A DNA stretch of 64,000 nt from Blastomonas sp. CACIA14H2 (GTDB lineage Bacteria; Pseudomonadota; Alphaproteobacteria; Sphingomonadales; Sphingomonadaceae). This document shows, in pieces, positions 7,209-15,192 of the stretch (position 1 is the first letter of the stretch; every line of letters starts with the position of its first letter). A model generated the notes under the pieces. The model worked only from the letters and a program-made list of their open reading frames with translations. It ran no database searches and was not told the DNA's origin. The position numbers and the translations under genes were made by a program. The DNA is taken from positions 1-64,000 of the forward strand of contig AYSC01000001.1 in the NCBI GenBank assembly GCA_000503195.1. Direction: 5' to 3'.

Positions 7209-9563
7209 ATGGCCTTTGGACACCTGCGCCGGTGCGTGAGCGTGCTTGCGATCATCGCGGCTTCGGCAACGGCTGCGCACGCTCAGGACGCCGCAGCGGA
7301 GCCTGAGGACACTGCGAGCAATGAAATCATCGTCACCGCACAGAAGCGCGCCCAAAGCGTGCAGGACGTGCCGATCTCGATCGTAGCTGTCAGCGGCGAA
7401 AACCTCACCGAGGCCAACGTTTTGACCGTGCTCGACCTTGGCCAGGTCGCGCCGAACTTCCAATCGGTGCGCTCGTCGAACACCGGCTCCACGCGCCTCG
7501 GAATCCGCGGCGTGGGCTCGCTCGCCAACACCCTGATCGAGCCGAGCGTCGCCGTGTTCCTTGACGGAGTCTATGTGCCCCGCTCGGGCTCGATCCTCGG
7601 CTCCTTCCTCGACATAGAGAGCGTGGAAGTGCTGCGCGGGCCGCAAGGCACCCTGTTCGGACGCAACGCGAGCGTTGGCGCGCTTTCGTTGCGCGCTGCC
7701 ACGCCGAAGAGTGAGTTCAGTGGCGAGGTCGCAGCCGAAGTCGGTTCCTTCGATCGCTACCGTCTCCAGGGCCATGTCAATGTGCCGCTGTCGGACAATG
7801 TCGCAGTGCGCCTTGCCGGCATGGCCCAGTGGTTCGGCGGCCCGTGGGTCAATCGGCTTGATGGCGAAAACTACGGCGGCTCCGACGATTTCGCGCTGCG
7901 CGGCACCGTGAAAGCCGAGCTCGGCAACCTCGAATGGGTCGTGCGCGCGGACTACACCAAGCTCAAGGGTGACGGGGTCGCCAACTTCGATTTTGATCCT
8001 GCCTCGGTCAGCCCGGCGCGGCTCGACTTCCTGCGTGCTGCCTTCAATGGCGGCCCGGACACCAACCTCAATGATCGAGTGATGAACCAGTTCATCGCGC
8101 AGGGCCTTGTGGACGAGAACTGGGGCATCGCCAGCGACGCCTCGCTCGACATCGGCGGCAGCACGCTGCGGATGATCAACAGCTACCGCGTGTGGACCAA
8201 CGACCAGCTCGACGGGGACATCATCTACTTCCCCGTCAGCCTCGCCTCGCGCCGCAGCCTGTTCGACTCCGAAAGCCACAACCACGAACTCCAGTTCATC
8301 TCGCCGGAGAAGGAGTGGTTTGGCGGTGCCTTCGACATGGTCGCGGGGCTCTATTACTTCGAGGAGGATTTCGGCCTCAGCGAGGAACTGAACCTCGGCA
8401 CCAGCTTCTGCGGCGTGCTGGTTCCGGCAGGGCCGGGGCGAACCGCGTGCAGCAATTTCGTAGCGACCACCGGCGGGATTGCGGCGACCGATCAGGACGT
8501 TTTCCAGAACGTCAAGAGCTTCGCGATCTACAGCCAGGGCAATATCCATCTTGCCGACGCGCTGACACTGACGCTGGGCGGCCGCTGGACCTCCGACCGC
8601 AAGGAAGGCACCTATGCGCAGGCTTCGAGTCCCTTCACGCAAACTCTGCGTGCCACCGAGCGCCTGACCTTCCCCGGCATCAAAGAAGACCGCTTCACCT
8701 ACCGAGCCAGCCTCAACTACACGCCGACCGACGATGTGCTGCTGTTTGCGAACGTCTCCACAGGCTACAAGTCGGGGGGTTACAACTCGGGTGGCGGAAC
8801 GCCGTCCCTCTCGGTGGTGGACGCCAATGGCAATCTCGTCTCGACCCGTCGCCTGTTCGACCGCGAGACCGTGACGAACTACGAGCTGGGGGCGAAGACG
8901 AGCTGGATGGACCGGCTGCTCACTGCCAACGTGACTCTGTTCCGCATGGACATCGACGGCTTCCAGGACCGAGCCTTCGACGGTGTGAGCTTCATCGTCC
9001 GCAACGCCGGAGCGCTGCGCCAGCAGGGCGTGGAGATGGACCTGCGCCTTGCACCGACCAACGATCTCTCGATCTCGGGCTCGGTCGCCTACCTCGACTC
9101 CGAGTTCACCGACTTCGCCAATGCATCGGCGTTGCCTGGCACGCCGGGCACCCAGGATCTGACGGGCAAGCCCAACACGTTCTCGCCGAAGTGGTCGGGC
9201 AATGTCGCGGTCGATTGGGGCACCGACATCGGCGGGTCGGGTATGCGGCTGAATGTGAACAGCAACCTGTTCTTCACCTCCAGCCAGTTCGTCGGCACCG
9301 TAAACGATGCGAACCCGCAATCGCGCGCACCGGCCTATGCTCTGCTCGGCGGGCGGATTGCGCTCGACGGACCTGATGGCCGCTGGACGGTGGCGCTGTT
9401 TGCCCGCAACCTGCTCGACAAGGCATATCGCCCGCTGTCGGTCTACCAGCCGCTCGGCGGCCCTCTGGGGCTCAGCAACACAGTGTTCCCCGGGAGCACG
9501 GCTAACCGCGTCATGGCTGGCGAACCCCGTGCGTTTGGGGCATCGGCAACCTTCAGGTTCTGA
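7209..9563 (+). CDS. TonB-dependent outer-membrane receptor
   Basis: A 784-residue receptor. A signal peptide ends at about AAHAQ (residue 26), a TonB-box-like stretch EIIVTAQKR follows, and then come a plug domain (RGVGSLANTLIEPSVAVFLD, EVLRGPQGTLFGRNAS) and a beta-barrel ending in the aromatic terminus SATFRF. The start at 7209 fits GGGAGA eight bases upstream; an in-frame ATG at 7194 lacks a site. The receptor should bring the cluster's substrate across the outer membrane using TonB energy. Sphingomonads commonly use such receptors for aromatic or carbohydrate ligands, and the ligand cannot be read from sequence. Confidence 0.92.
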   Translation: MAFGHLRRCVSVLAIIAASATAAHAQDAAAEPEDTASNEIIVTAQKRAQSVQDVPISIVAVSGENLTEANVLTVLDLGQVAPNFQSVRSSNTGSTRLGIRGVGSLANTLIEPSVAVFLDGVYVPRSGSILGSFLDIESVEVLRGPQGTLFGRNASVGALSLRAATPKSEFSGEVAAEVGSFDRYRLQGHVNVPLSDNVAVRLAGMAQWFGGPWVNRLDGENYGGSDDFALRGTVKAELGNLEWVVRADYTKLKGDGVANFDFDPASVSPARLDFLRAAFNGGPDTNLNDRVMNQFIAQGLVDENWGIASDASLDIGGSTLRMINSYRVWTNDQLDGDIIYFPVSLASRRSLFDSESHNHELQFISPEKEWFGGAFDMVAGLYYFEEDFGLSEELNLGTSFCGVLVPAGPGRTACSNFVATTGGIAATDQDVFQNVKSFAIYSQGNIHLADALTLTLGGRWTSDRKEGTYAQASSPFTQTLRATERLTFPGIKEDRFTYRASLNYTPTDDVLLFANVSTGYKSGGYNSGGGTPSLSVVDANGNLVSTRRLFDRETVTNYELGAKTSWMDRLLTANVTLFRMDIDGFQDRAFDGVSFIVRNAGALRQQGVEMDLRLAPTNDLSISGSVAYLDSEFTDFANASALPGTPGTQDLTGKPNTFSPKWSGNVAVDWGTDIGGSGMRLNVNSNLFFTSSQFVGTVNDANPQSRAPAYALLGGRIALDGPDGRWTVALFARNLLDKAYRPLSVYQPLGGPLGLSNTVFPGSTANRVMAGEPRAFGASATFRF

Positions 9564-9586
9564 GACACCAGAGGAGCTCGACAAAA

Positions 9587-9617
9587 TATCGGGGGCAGAT
9601 CCTGACCGCCCCCGATA
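9587..9617 (+). terminator. Hairpin after the TonB receptor gene
   Basis: A 10-bp perfect stem, TATCGGGGGC pairing with GCCCCCGATA, around an 11-base loop, 24 bases after the receptor stop. No long T-run follows. It marks the likely end of the cluster. Confidence 0.7.
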
Positions 9618-10305
9618 CCGCTGCTGCTATTGCATTCGACCGCAGTGACGCTTGCCAGATGACTTGGGCTCGTATCGCACTTAGCAGGCGGCGCAGCGTG
9701 GAACCCGCCGTTCCACTTCCCACCCATCACCGGTCATGAGCGGGGCCGATGCTCGATCCCGAAACCGGAACGACGGCTTTTCGCGAAACCAGACATTGAG
9801 CGCCCCGGTCGCGAACGACTGCCCTTGGGTCGGCAGCTGCCAGGGACGGGACGCTGCATCATGGGACAAAGCGGTCGTTCGCTCCGCGTAGGCTCGCCGT
9901 AAGCTTTCATAGGAAGTCGACATTGAGCGCTTGTTCGCGCAGCGTTCCGATAGCCTAGTGCCAAGCGGCTAGCGCCTATTCCGCCGTCGGTCTGCACCGT
10001 GATGCGTAGCAGAATCATTGCAGGGTAAGTGGTGCAGACACAACAGACCACGCGCCACAGTCCGGCTGGCCGGTTGCCACAGCTTACCTCCCTTGCAAGG
10101 AGCATCAGGGTCTTGGGCACATCGACCGCAGGGATTCCTCCGATTGCCGCCAAGGAAGTGCCATGCTTAGCTCAAGACCCGGCAGATGTAGTTGCGTTTC
10201 GCGGAGAAGTCTGGTCCGCCCGCCGCTTGGATAAACGGCAGGCACCGCTAGACCATCGGTTCACGGAGGATTGGCTAAACCATCAAGGGGATCCTTCCTG
10301 GAATG
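9618..10305. other. Intergenic stretch without a recognised gene
   Basis: About 690 bases between two terminator-like hairpins. Short open frames exist on both strands but none has a good ribosome site or a recognisable protein. The only recognised content is the dispersed repeat at 9732-9842 and a second copy of its 12-base segment GACATTGAGCGC at 9919-9930. Confidence 0.6.
9732..9842 (+). repeat. Dispersed ~111-bp intergenic repeat, copy A
   Basis: This stretch aligns without gaps to the reverse complement of 50346-50456, with 88 of 111 matches by hand. Anchors are GGTCATGAGCGGGGC, GCGAAACCAGACATTGA and TTGGGTCGGCAGCTGCCA, the last two starting 42 bases apart in both copies. A more divergent copy is at 42318-42429. 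It carries no convincing coding frame. Confidence 0.7.
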
Positions 10306-10335
10306 CCGGGCAGGCGCGACGTTGAGCCTGCCCGG
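10306..10335 (-). terminator. Hairpin at the end of the lipoprotein/OYE operon
   Basis: A perfect 10-bp stem, CCGGGCAGGC pairing with GCCTGCCCGG, with a 10-base loop, ten bases past the stop of the minus-strand lipoprotein gene. No clear T-run follows. Confidence 0.65.
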
Positions 10336-10345
10336 TCTGTGGGAG

Positions 10346-11497
10346 TCAATTCGGAAGCAGAAGGACGGGCTTGCCGCCCACCTTCATGCGCAGAAGCTTG
10401 TAAGGTTTGCGGCGCAAGTCCCGCCCGCCGTGGAATCCGGGCTGCCGGTGGAGTTGGTTAGCGGTGAAGTAGAGATATCCGTCAGTACCGATCGACAGCG
10501 TGTCGGGCCAGCTTATCCGCGGGTCGCTGACCAGCGTGGTCCAGTGGCCCCGGTCAAGCATACGGATCGCGTTGTTCTCGTAATCGCCGGCAAACACGCG
10601 GCCACGGTCGTCTTCGGCGATACCGTCCGAGGCACCTTTGCGGCCCATGCTGCGGATCGCGCGGGCGAGTTCCTGTTCCGATACGGCGGTATCGCGCAGC
10701 ATCGCCGTGGGCACCGCATGCAGCGTGCGGCCCGAAAGCGGCCCGTAGTAAAGCAGGCTGCCATCCGCGCTGAGCCCGATCGCGTCACTTGCGATTGCAA
10801 CCGGTGTTGCTGGCCCGTTGGCGGGGCGGTTCATCAAAACCTCACCATCCACTAGCGGGGTGAAGCCGGGTTCGGGATTTGTGCTCGGGTGGCCCGAAAG
10901 GCGGCGAATCGATTGCCCGCTGGCGATATTTACGACGATTAGCCCCCCGATTCCCGCATTGCTGCTGTCGGTGATGTATGCGACGCCTTCAGCACCTTGG
11001 CGCAGATCGAAGCGCACGTCGTTGAGGTATGTCGTCGGCAGCACGACACTGGGGGGCAGCACGATAGTTTTGACCACCCGGTTGGTCGCAAGGTCGATCG
11101 CGACCAGTTTCGCGCCGCCGGCTTGTGGCCGCGCAAAATTTGGGGCCGCCGTGTCGAGCACCCAGAGCCGGTTGGCACCATCGGCCACAACGCTCTGCAC
11201 CGAGATAAAATGGCCTGCCGGGTCGGCAGGGTCGGGGCGATTGGTAGCGGCGTCGGGATAAGGCACCGCCTTGCCATCGACCAGTTCGGCGACCGTGAAC
11301 GGGGCATTGTCGCCCCATTGCGGGAAGTTGACGAAGATGCGGCCGTTGGGCGCAATCGTCACGCCCGTCGGCATCGCGCCGTCGAATGTGGCGACCTGTT
11401 CGATCCGTGGAGCTGAGGTGACTTCCCGGGTTGTCGCACAGCCTGCAAGCGAAAAGACGGCTGCAGTGGCAAAGAGGAGTTTGACGTTGCGTTTCAT
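10346..11497 (-). CDS. Major royal jelly/yellow-like lipoprotein (beta-propeller)
   Basis: A 383-residue protein with a lipoprotein signal: MKRNVKLLF, a hydrophobic stretch and the lipobox LAGC at about residues 17-20. The body resembles the bacterial major-royal-jelly-protein/SMP-30-like propellers, with YLNDVRFDLRQGAEGVAYIT and GLSADGSLLYYGPLSGRTLH typical of that group. The start at 11497 overlaps the stop of the flavin oxidoreductase gene by ATGA, so the two are translationally coupled. It probably sits in the periplasm, anchored to a membrane. Bacterial relatives have no settled function; lactonase activity is one possibility. Confidence 0.8.
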   Translation of the reverse strand: MKRNVKLLFATAAVFSLAGCATTREVTSAPRIEQVATFDGAMPTGVTIAPNGRIFVNFPQWGDNAPFTVAELVDGKAVPYPDAATNRPDPADPAGHFISVQSVVADGANRLWVLDTAAPNFARPQAGGAKLVAIDLATNRVVKTIVLPPSVVLPTTYLNDVRFDLRQGAEGVAYITDSSNAGIGGLIVVNIASGQSIRRLSGHPSTNPEPGFTPLVDGEVLMNRPANGPATPVAIASDAIGLSADGSLLYYGPLSGRTLHAVPTAMLRDTAVSEQELARAIRSMGRKGASDGIAEDDRGRVFAGDYENNAIRMLDRGHWTTLVSDPRISWPDTLSIGTDGYLYFTANQLHRQPGFHGGRDLRRKPYKLLRMKVGGKPVLLLPN

Positions 11498-12600
11498 GGC
11501 TTCATTTCCTTCAGGATGCGCCCGGCTTCGCGCGGTTCGGAGCGGAGATATTGCGGCGGCGCCTTGGCCGATGCCCCCAGCGCGGCGGCGGCGTGCCACG
11601 GCCAGCGGGGGTCCCACAGCACCGTGCGCGCAATCGCGATCATGTCGGCATCGCCGCGCACGATGATCTGTTCGGCCTGATGCGGATCGGTGATGAGGCC
11701 GACAGCGATGACGGGCATGGTCACTGCATCCTTGACCGTGCGGGCCAGCGGCACCTGATAGCCCGGACCCACCGGAATGTCCTGCCGCGGATCGAGCCCG
11801 CCGCTTGACACGTGGATCGCGGCGCAGCCCCGTGCTTCGAGTTCACGCGCGAAGGCTGCGGTTTCCTGAGGCGTCCAGCCTCCATCGACCCAATCGGTGC
11901 CGGACACGCGCACGGTGACGGGCTTGTCGGCGGGAAATGCCGCGCGCACCGCGTCGAACACCTCGAGCGGGAAACGCATCCGGTTAGCCAGACTCCCGCC
12001 ATATTCGTCCGTGCGCGTGTTCGACAACTGCGAGAGGAATTCGTGGAGCAAATAGCCATGCGCGGCGTGGATCTGGATCCCATCGAGTCCCAACCGGTCC
12101 GCCCGCTGCGCCGCGTCCACAAAGGCAGCGATGATGCGGTCCATGCCCTCGCGATCGAGCGCCACGGGCGGATGATCGCTCTGCTTGAAAGCAAGCGCGC
12201 TTGGCGCAACCGTTTGCCAGCCATTGGCATCAGTGGGTGGAATCTGCGCGCCGCCATTCCAGGGTTTGGCGCAACTTGCCTTGCGGCCTGCATGGGCAAG
12301 CTGGATGACGAGCGGGATGTCCGACCAGCGGCGCACGCTTTGCAGCACGCGCCGCATCGCGTCCTCCGTGCGATCGTCGTACAGACCGACATCGCCATAG
12401 GTAATGCGGCCTTCCGGGCTGACCGCGGTGGCTTCAATGGTCAGCGCGGCTGCGCCCGACATCGCCAGATGGCCCAGATGCATCTGGTGCCAGTCGTTCA
12501 TCGCGCCATCTTCGGCCGAATACTGGCACATCGGAGCGATCACGATTCGGTTGGCGAGTTGCAGCCCGCCAATCTCGATCGGTTCGAACAATTGTGCCAT
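11494..12600 (-). CDS. NADH:flavin oxidoreductase, Old Yellow Enzyme family (YqjM-like)
   Basis: A 368-residue FMN enzyme of the Old Yellow Enzyme family, which reduces activated C=C bonds of enals, enones, quinones and nitro compounds with NAD(P)H. The YqjM-type N-terminus is clear (ANRIVIAPMCQYSAEDG with the active-site Cys near residue 25). The substrate histidine region reads IQIHAAHGYLLHEFLS and the FMN-phosphate region reads VIAVGLITDP. The start at 12600 shares a base with the glyoxalase stop (TAATG) and has GGGAGA upstream. It fits an operon detoxifying electrophiles. Confidence 0.92.
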   Translation of the reverse strand: MAQLFEPIEIGGLQLANRIVIAPMCQYSAEDGAMNDWHQMHLGHLAMSGAAALTIEATAVSPEGRITYGDVGLYDDRTEDAMRRVLQSVRRWSDIPLVIQLAHAGRKASCAKPWNGGAQIPPTDANGWQTVAPSALAFKQSDHPPVALDREGMDRIIAAFVDAAQRADRLGLDGIQIHAAHGYLLHEFLSQLSNTRTDEYGGSLANRMRFPLEVFDAVRAAFPADKPVTVRVSGTDWVDGGWTPQETAAFARELEARGCAAIHVSSGGLDPRQDIPVGPGYQVPLARTVKDAVTMPVIAVGLITDPHQAEQIIVRGDADMIAIARTVLWDPRWPWHAAAALGASAKAPPQYLRSEPREAGRILKEMKP

Positions 12601-13055
12601 TACCATTCTCCCGTATTGGGCATCGAGGCCCAGGGCTCGGCGGGAGCCTTGTGCTCACCTTTTTGAAGCAGCTCGATCGAGATGCCGTCTGGCGAGCGCA
12701 CGAAAGCCATGTGCCCGTCGCGCGGCGGCCGGTTGATCGTCACGCCGCCGGCTTGCAGCCGGGCACAGGTTTCATAGATGTCGTCGACGCGGTAGGCGAG
12801 GTGACCGAAATTGCGGCCTCCGGTATAGACCTCGGGCGTTCTGCCATCCTCGGGTGGCCAGTTGTAGGTCAGCTCAACCTCGGCTGTGCCGCGCTCGCCC
12901 TCGCCGCGATGGTCCTCATCGGCAGCCAGGAAAATGAGGGTGTAGCGCCCGCGTTCGCTCTCCATCCGCCGGGTTTCCTTGAGGCCCAGCAATTCGAAGA
13001 AGCGCAGCGTGGCTTCGGGATCGCTGACCCGCAGCATGGTGTGAAGATAGTGCAT
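12600..13055 (-). CDS. gloA: Lactoylglutathione lyase (glyoxalase I)
   Basis: A 151-residue glyoxalase I that isomerises the methylglyoxal-glutathione hemithioacetal to S-lactoylglutathione. The two-repeat glyoxalase fold is visible: [20 protein letters not shown] at the N-terminus, then [19 protein letters not shown] and [16 protein letters not shown] with a metal-ligand glutamate. Its length fits bacterial GloA of the nickel type. It lies two bases after the DJ-1-like gene and overlaps the flavin oxidoreductase gene, in one operon dedicated to reactive carbonyls. Confidence 0.93.
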   Translation of the reverse strand: MHYLHTMLRVSDPEATLRFFELLGLKETRRMESERGRYTLIFLAADEDHRGEGERGTAEVELTYNWPPEDGRTPEVYTGGRNFGHLAYRVDDIYETCARLQAGGVTINRPPRDGHMAFVRSPDGISIELLQKGEHKAPAEPWASMPNTGEW

Positions 13056-13057
13056 GA

Positions 13058-13873
13058 TCAGGCTGCCTTTTCCTTGAGAGCTTCCATCACCAGCTGCGCC
13101 GTGCGGGTGGCCGAGGCGGGGTTCTGCCCCGTCACCATATTGCCATCGCGCAGGGCAAAGGGCTGGAAGTCAGGCCCGCCCTCGTGCTTCGCGCCCAGTT
13201 CTTTCATCCGCGTTTCCAGCAGGAAGGGCACCACCTCGTCGAGCCCGACCGCACGTTCCTCGCTGTCAGTGAAAGCGGCAACGCGGCGTCCTGCGACCAG
13301 CGGGGTGCCGTCGGGCTTCTTCGCGGAGACGAGCCCCGCCGGACCGTGGCAGACCGCAGCAACGATCTTGCCCTGGCGGTCGAACTGCTCGACCAGCCGC
13401 GCCAGTTCCTCGCTGACGGGATAGTCGAACATCGTGCCGTGGCCGCCGGGCAGGAACACCGCGTCATACCCGTCGGGATCGATGCTGGTGAACGCCGGCG
13501 TGCTTGCAATCTCGGCCTTCAGCGCCTCGTCCTTGAGATAGCGTTCGACAGAAGCATCGTTCTCGCCATCGGCATTGACGCTGCGCTGATCGACCGGGAT
13601 CGCGCCGCCCCTGATCGAGGCAAGCGTGACCTCGGCGCCGGAGTCGCGAAAAGCGTAGTAGGGGGTGGTGAGTTCTTCGAGCCACACGCCGGTCGGTTCG
13701 GTGCCGGGGATCATGCGGTCTGCCGAGGTGGCAATCATCAGAATGCGGGTCATTGCTTTGGGTCCTTTGTCATGGAGATGGATCGAGCGACCATGTGCGG
13801 TCGGGAGCGGCAATGCCGTCGCCGCCATGGCGAGCGTGCTCATGCCTGTCAGAAAAGTGCGTCGGCCTTGCAT
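13058..13873 (-). CDS. DJ-1/PfpI-family protein with N-terminal Tat-like signal
   Basis: A 271-residue type 1 glutamine-amidotransferase-like protein of the DJ-1/HchA group. Cys175 and His176 lie in [10 protein letters not shown], and Glu66 or Glu67 in VWLEEL would be the partner acid. Relatives act as glutathione-independent glyoxalases or protein-protective hydrolases. An unusual N-terminal extension reads [10 protein letters not shown] followed by a hydrophobic stretch, which looks like a Tat signal; the catalytic domain begins near [10 protein letters not shown] at residue 41. A start at the internal Met41 would give a cytoplasmic form, but AAGGAG precedes 13873. It is first gene of the operon. 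Confidence 0.88.
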   Translation of the reverse strand: MQGRRTFLTGMSTLAMAATALPLPTAHGRSIHLHDKGPKAMTRILMIATSADRMIPGTEPTGVWLEELTTPYYAFRDSGAEVTLASIRGGAIPVDQRSVNADGENDASVERYLKDEALKAEIASTPAFTSIDPDGYDAVFLPGGHGTMFDYPVSEELARLVEQFDRQGKIVAAVCHGPAGLVSAKKPDGTPLVAGRRVAAFTDSEERAVGLDEVVPFLLETRMKELGAKHEGGPDFQPFALRDGNMVTGQNPASATRTAQLVMEALKEKAA

Positions 13874-13948
13874 GGATTGGCTCCTTCGATGGACGACCCA
13901 GATAGGCCGAAGGTTTCATCAGGAAATCCAAGAGGAATAGCCGTCAGG

Positions 13949-13964
13949 CATAAATTGTTTTATG
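13949..13964. promoter_or_regulatory. Inverted repeat in the LysR/DJ-1 divergent promoter
   Basis: A perfect palindrome with a short spacer, CATAAA-ttgt-TTTATG, nine bases before the LysR start codon, in the 99-bp divergent intergenic region. LysR regulators bind AT-rich dyads, so this is a candidate autoregulatory operator. It overlaps the expected ribosome-binding area of the LysR gene. Confidence 0.5.
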
Positions 13965-13972
13965 GAACGGGA

Positions 13973-14857
13973 ATGTCTCTCCAGCAGCTGCGCACCTTTG
14001 TCGAAGTTCACCGACGCCGTTCGCTGAGCGATGCGGCACGCGCGCTCGGCCTCACCCAGCCAGCCGCCTCTCAGCATATCGCCTCGCTGGAAGCGCAGCT
14101 TGGCCACCCGCTATTCGACCGGCATTCGCGCGGAGTGCGGCCCACGGCCATCGCCGACGATCTTGCGCTCTCCATCGGCGGCAGTCTCGATACAGCCGAA
14201 GCCGCGCTCTCGGCGGCACGCGCCCGCTCGATCAGAATCTCGGGGACCGTCCACATCGCCGCACCATCCGATATGCTGGGCGAAATGATTACGCCGAGGC
14301 TAGGCCCCCTGCTTGCGGCGGGGCTCGATCTGCGGTTGCATATCGGCGGGCGTGATGCGCTTTACGCCATGCTGCTTGATGACAAGGTGCACCTCGGGTT
14401 CACAGCCTCACAGCCGGATGACGCGCGGCTCGCCTATCAAAAAGTCGGCACCGAAGATCTGCGGGCGGTGGCGGCACCCTCGGTGGCCGAGCAGATCGGG
14501 CGAAGTCCTCTGGCACATGCTCTCAATACCGTGCCGCATCTCGCCTACGATCTTGACCGGCCGCTGGTGAGGAACTGGCTCGAAGCGAACAGCATCGAAG
14601 TCTCGCGCCCCCCTGCGCTGACCGCGCCCGATCTTCGAGCCTTGCGATCCGCCTTGTGCGCGGGATTGGGGTGGACGGTGCTGCCGAGCTATCTCACGGA
14701 TGCCCAGCGCGCTGCTTGCGTCCTTGTCGAAATCGCGGCGCCGGTGAACGTGCCGACCAACGCATTCTATCTCGTCTGGGCCAAATCGTCCCTGCGCCAC
14801 CCGCGCGTCGCCTTGGCGCGCGACGCGCTGATCGCAGCCTTGGACAAGAATGGTTAG
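13973..14857 (+). CDS. LysR-family transcriptional regulator
   Basis: A 294-residue LysR regulator. The N-terminal winged helix-turn-helix is clear (LRTFVEVHRRRSLSDAARAL, GLTQPAASQHIASLEAQLGH, LFDRHSRGVRPT), followed by a substrate-binding domain from about residue 90. The open frame extends far upstream as antisense of the DJ-1 gene, but family alignment puts the start at 13973. It is divergent from the DJ-1/GloA/OYE operon with 99 bp between, the classic LysR arrangement, and so probably activates that operon in response to an electrophile or quinone. The inducer is not known. Confidence 0.9.
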   Translation: MSLQQLRTFVEVHRRRSLSDAARALGLTQPAASQHIASLEAQLGHPLFDRHSRGVRPTAIADDLALSIGGSLDTAEAALSAARARSIRISGTVHIAAPSDMLGEMITPRLGPLLAAGLDLRLHIGGRDALYAMLLDDKVHLGFTASQPDDARLAYQKVGTEDLRAVAAPSVAEQIGRSPLAHALNTVPHLAYDLDRPLVRNWLEANSIEVSRPPALTAPDLRALRSALCAGLGWTVLPSYLTDAQRAACVLVEIAAPVNVPTNAFYLVWAKSSLRHPRVALARDALIAALDKNG

Positions 14858-15192
14858 CTTCCCCAGCCCGTTGATCGTTCCAATCTCCATCGCTTGTCAG
14901 GCGAATTACATGCCTACAACAATGGCTGACTGACGACCTGCCACGACGTGCAACTTTTTGTTTGAGTCAAAAACTCGCCTGGGCGGTCGTGAAGGACCGG
15001 TACCGGGCCATTCGCCGACACTCCTGGTAGCGCGCCGCAATGCCGTCAGCTTGCAGGATCCCAATTTGCAGACCTGCAAGAGCATATACGACAGGCGGGC
15101 AGGCAGGTGCCGTAGCGCCGAGCAATTAGCTGGTTGTCGGTTTGGGCATTGTGGCACCCGGCAACGGAAATCAACAGGGGGCCATACCAAGG
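14858..15192. other. Intergenic stretch, nothing recognised
   Basis: About 335 bases between convergent genes. Only short weak inverted repeats are visible, such as GAGT-CAAAA-ACTC near 14963. No gene or strong terminator is seen. Confidence 0.5.

Noticed and set aside
7044-9584. Minus-strand open frame of 846 residues
   Set aside because: It is the antisense shadow of the TonB receptor gene, rich in Arg and His as high-GC antisense frames are, without family sequence.
9681-10153. Minus-strand frames of 80 and 139 residues after the receptor gene
   Set aside because: They overlap the dispersed repeat; no ribosome site or family is seen, and related frames arise wherever the repeat occurs.
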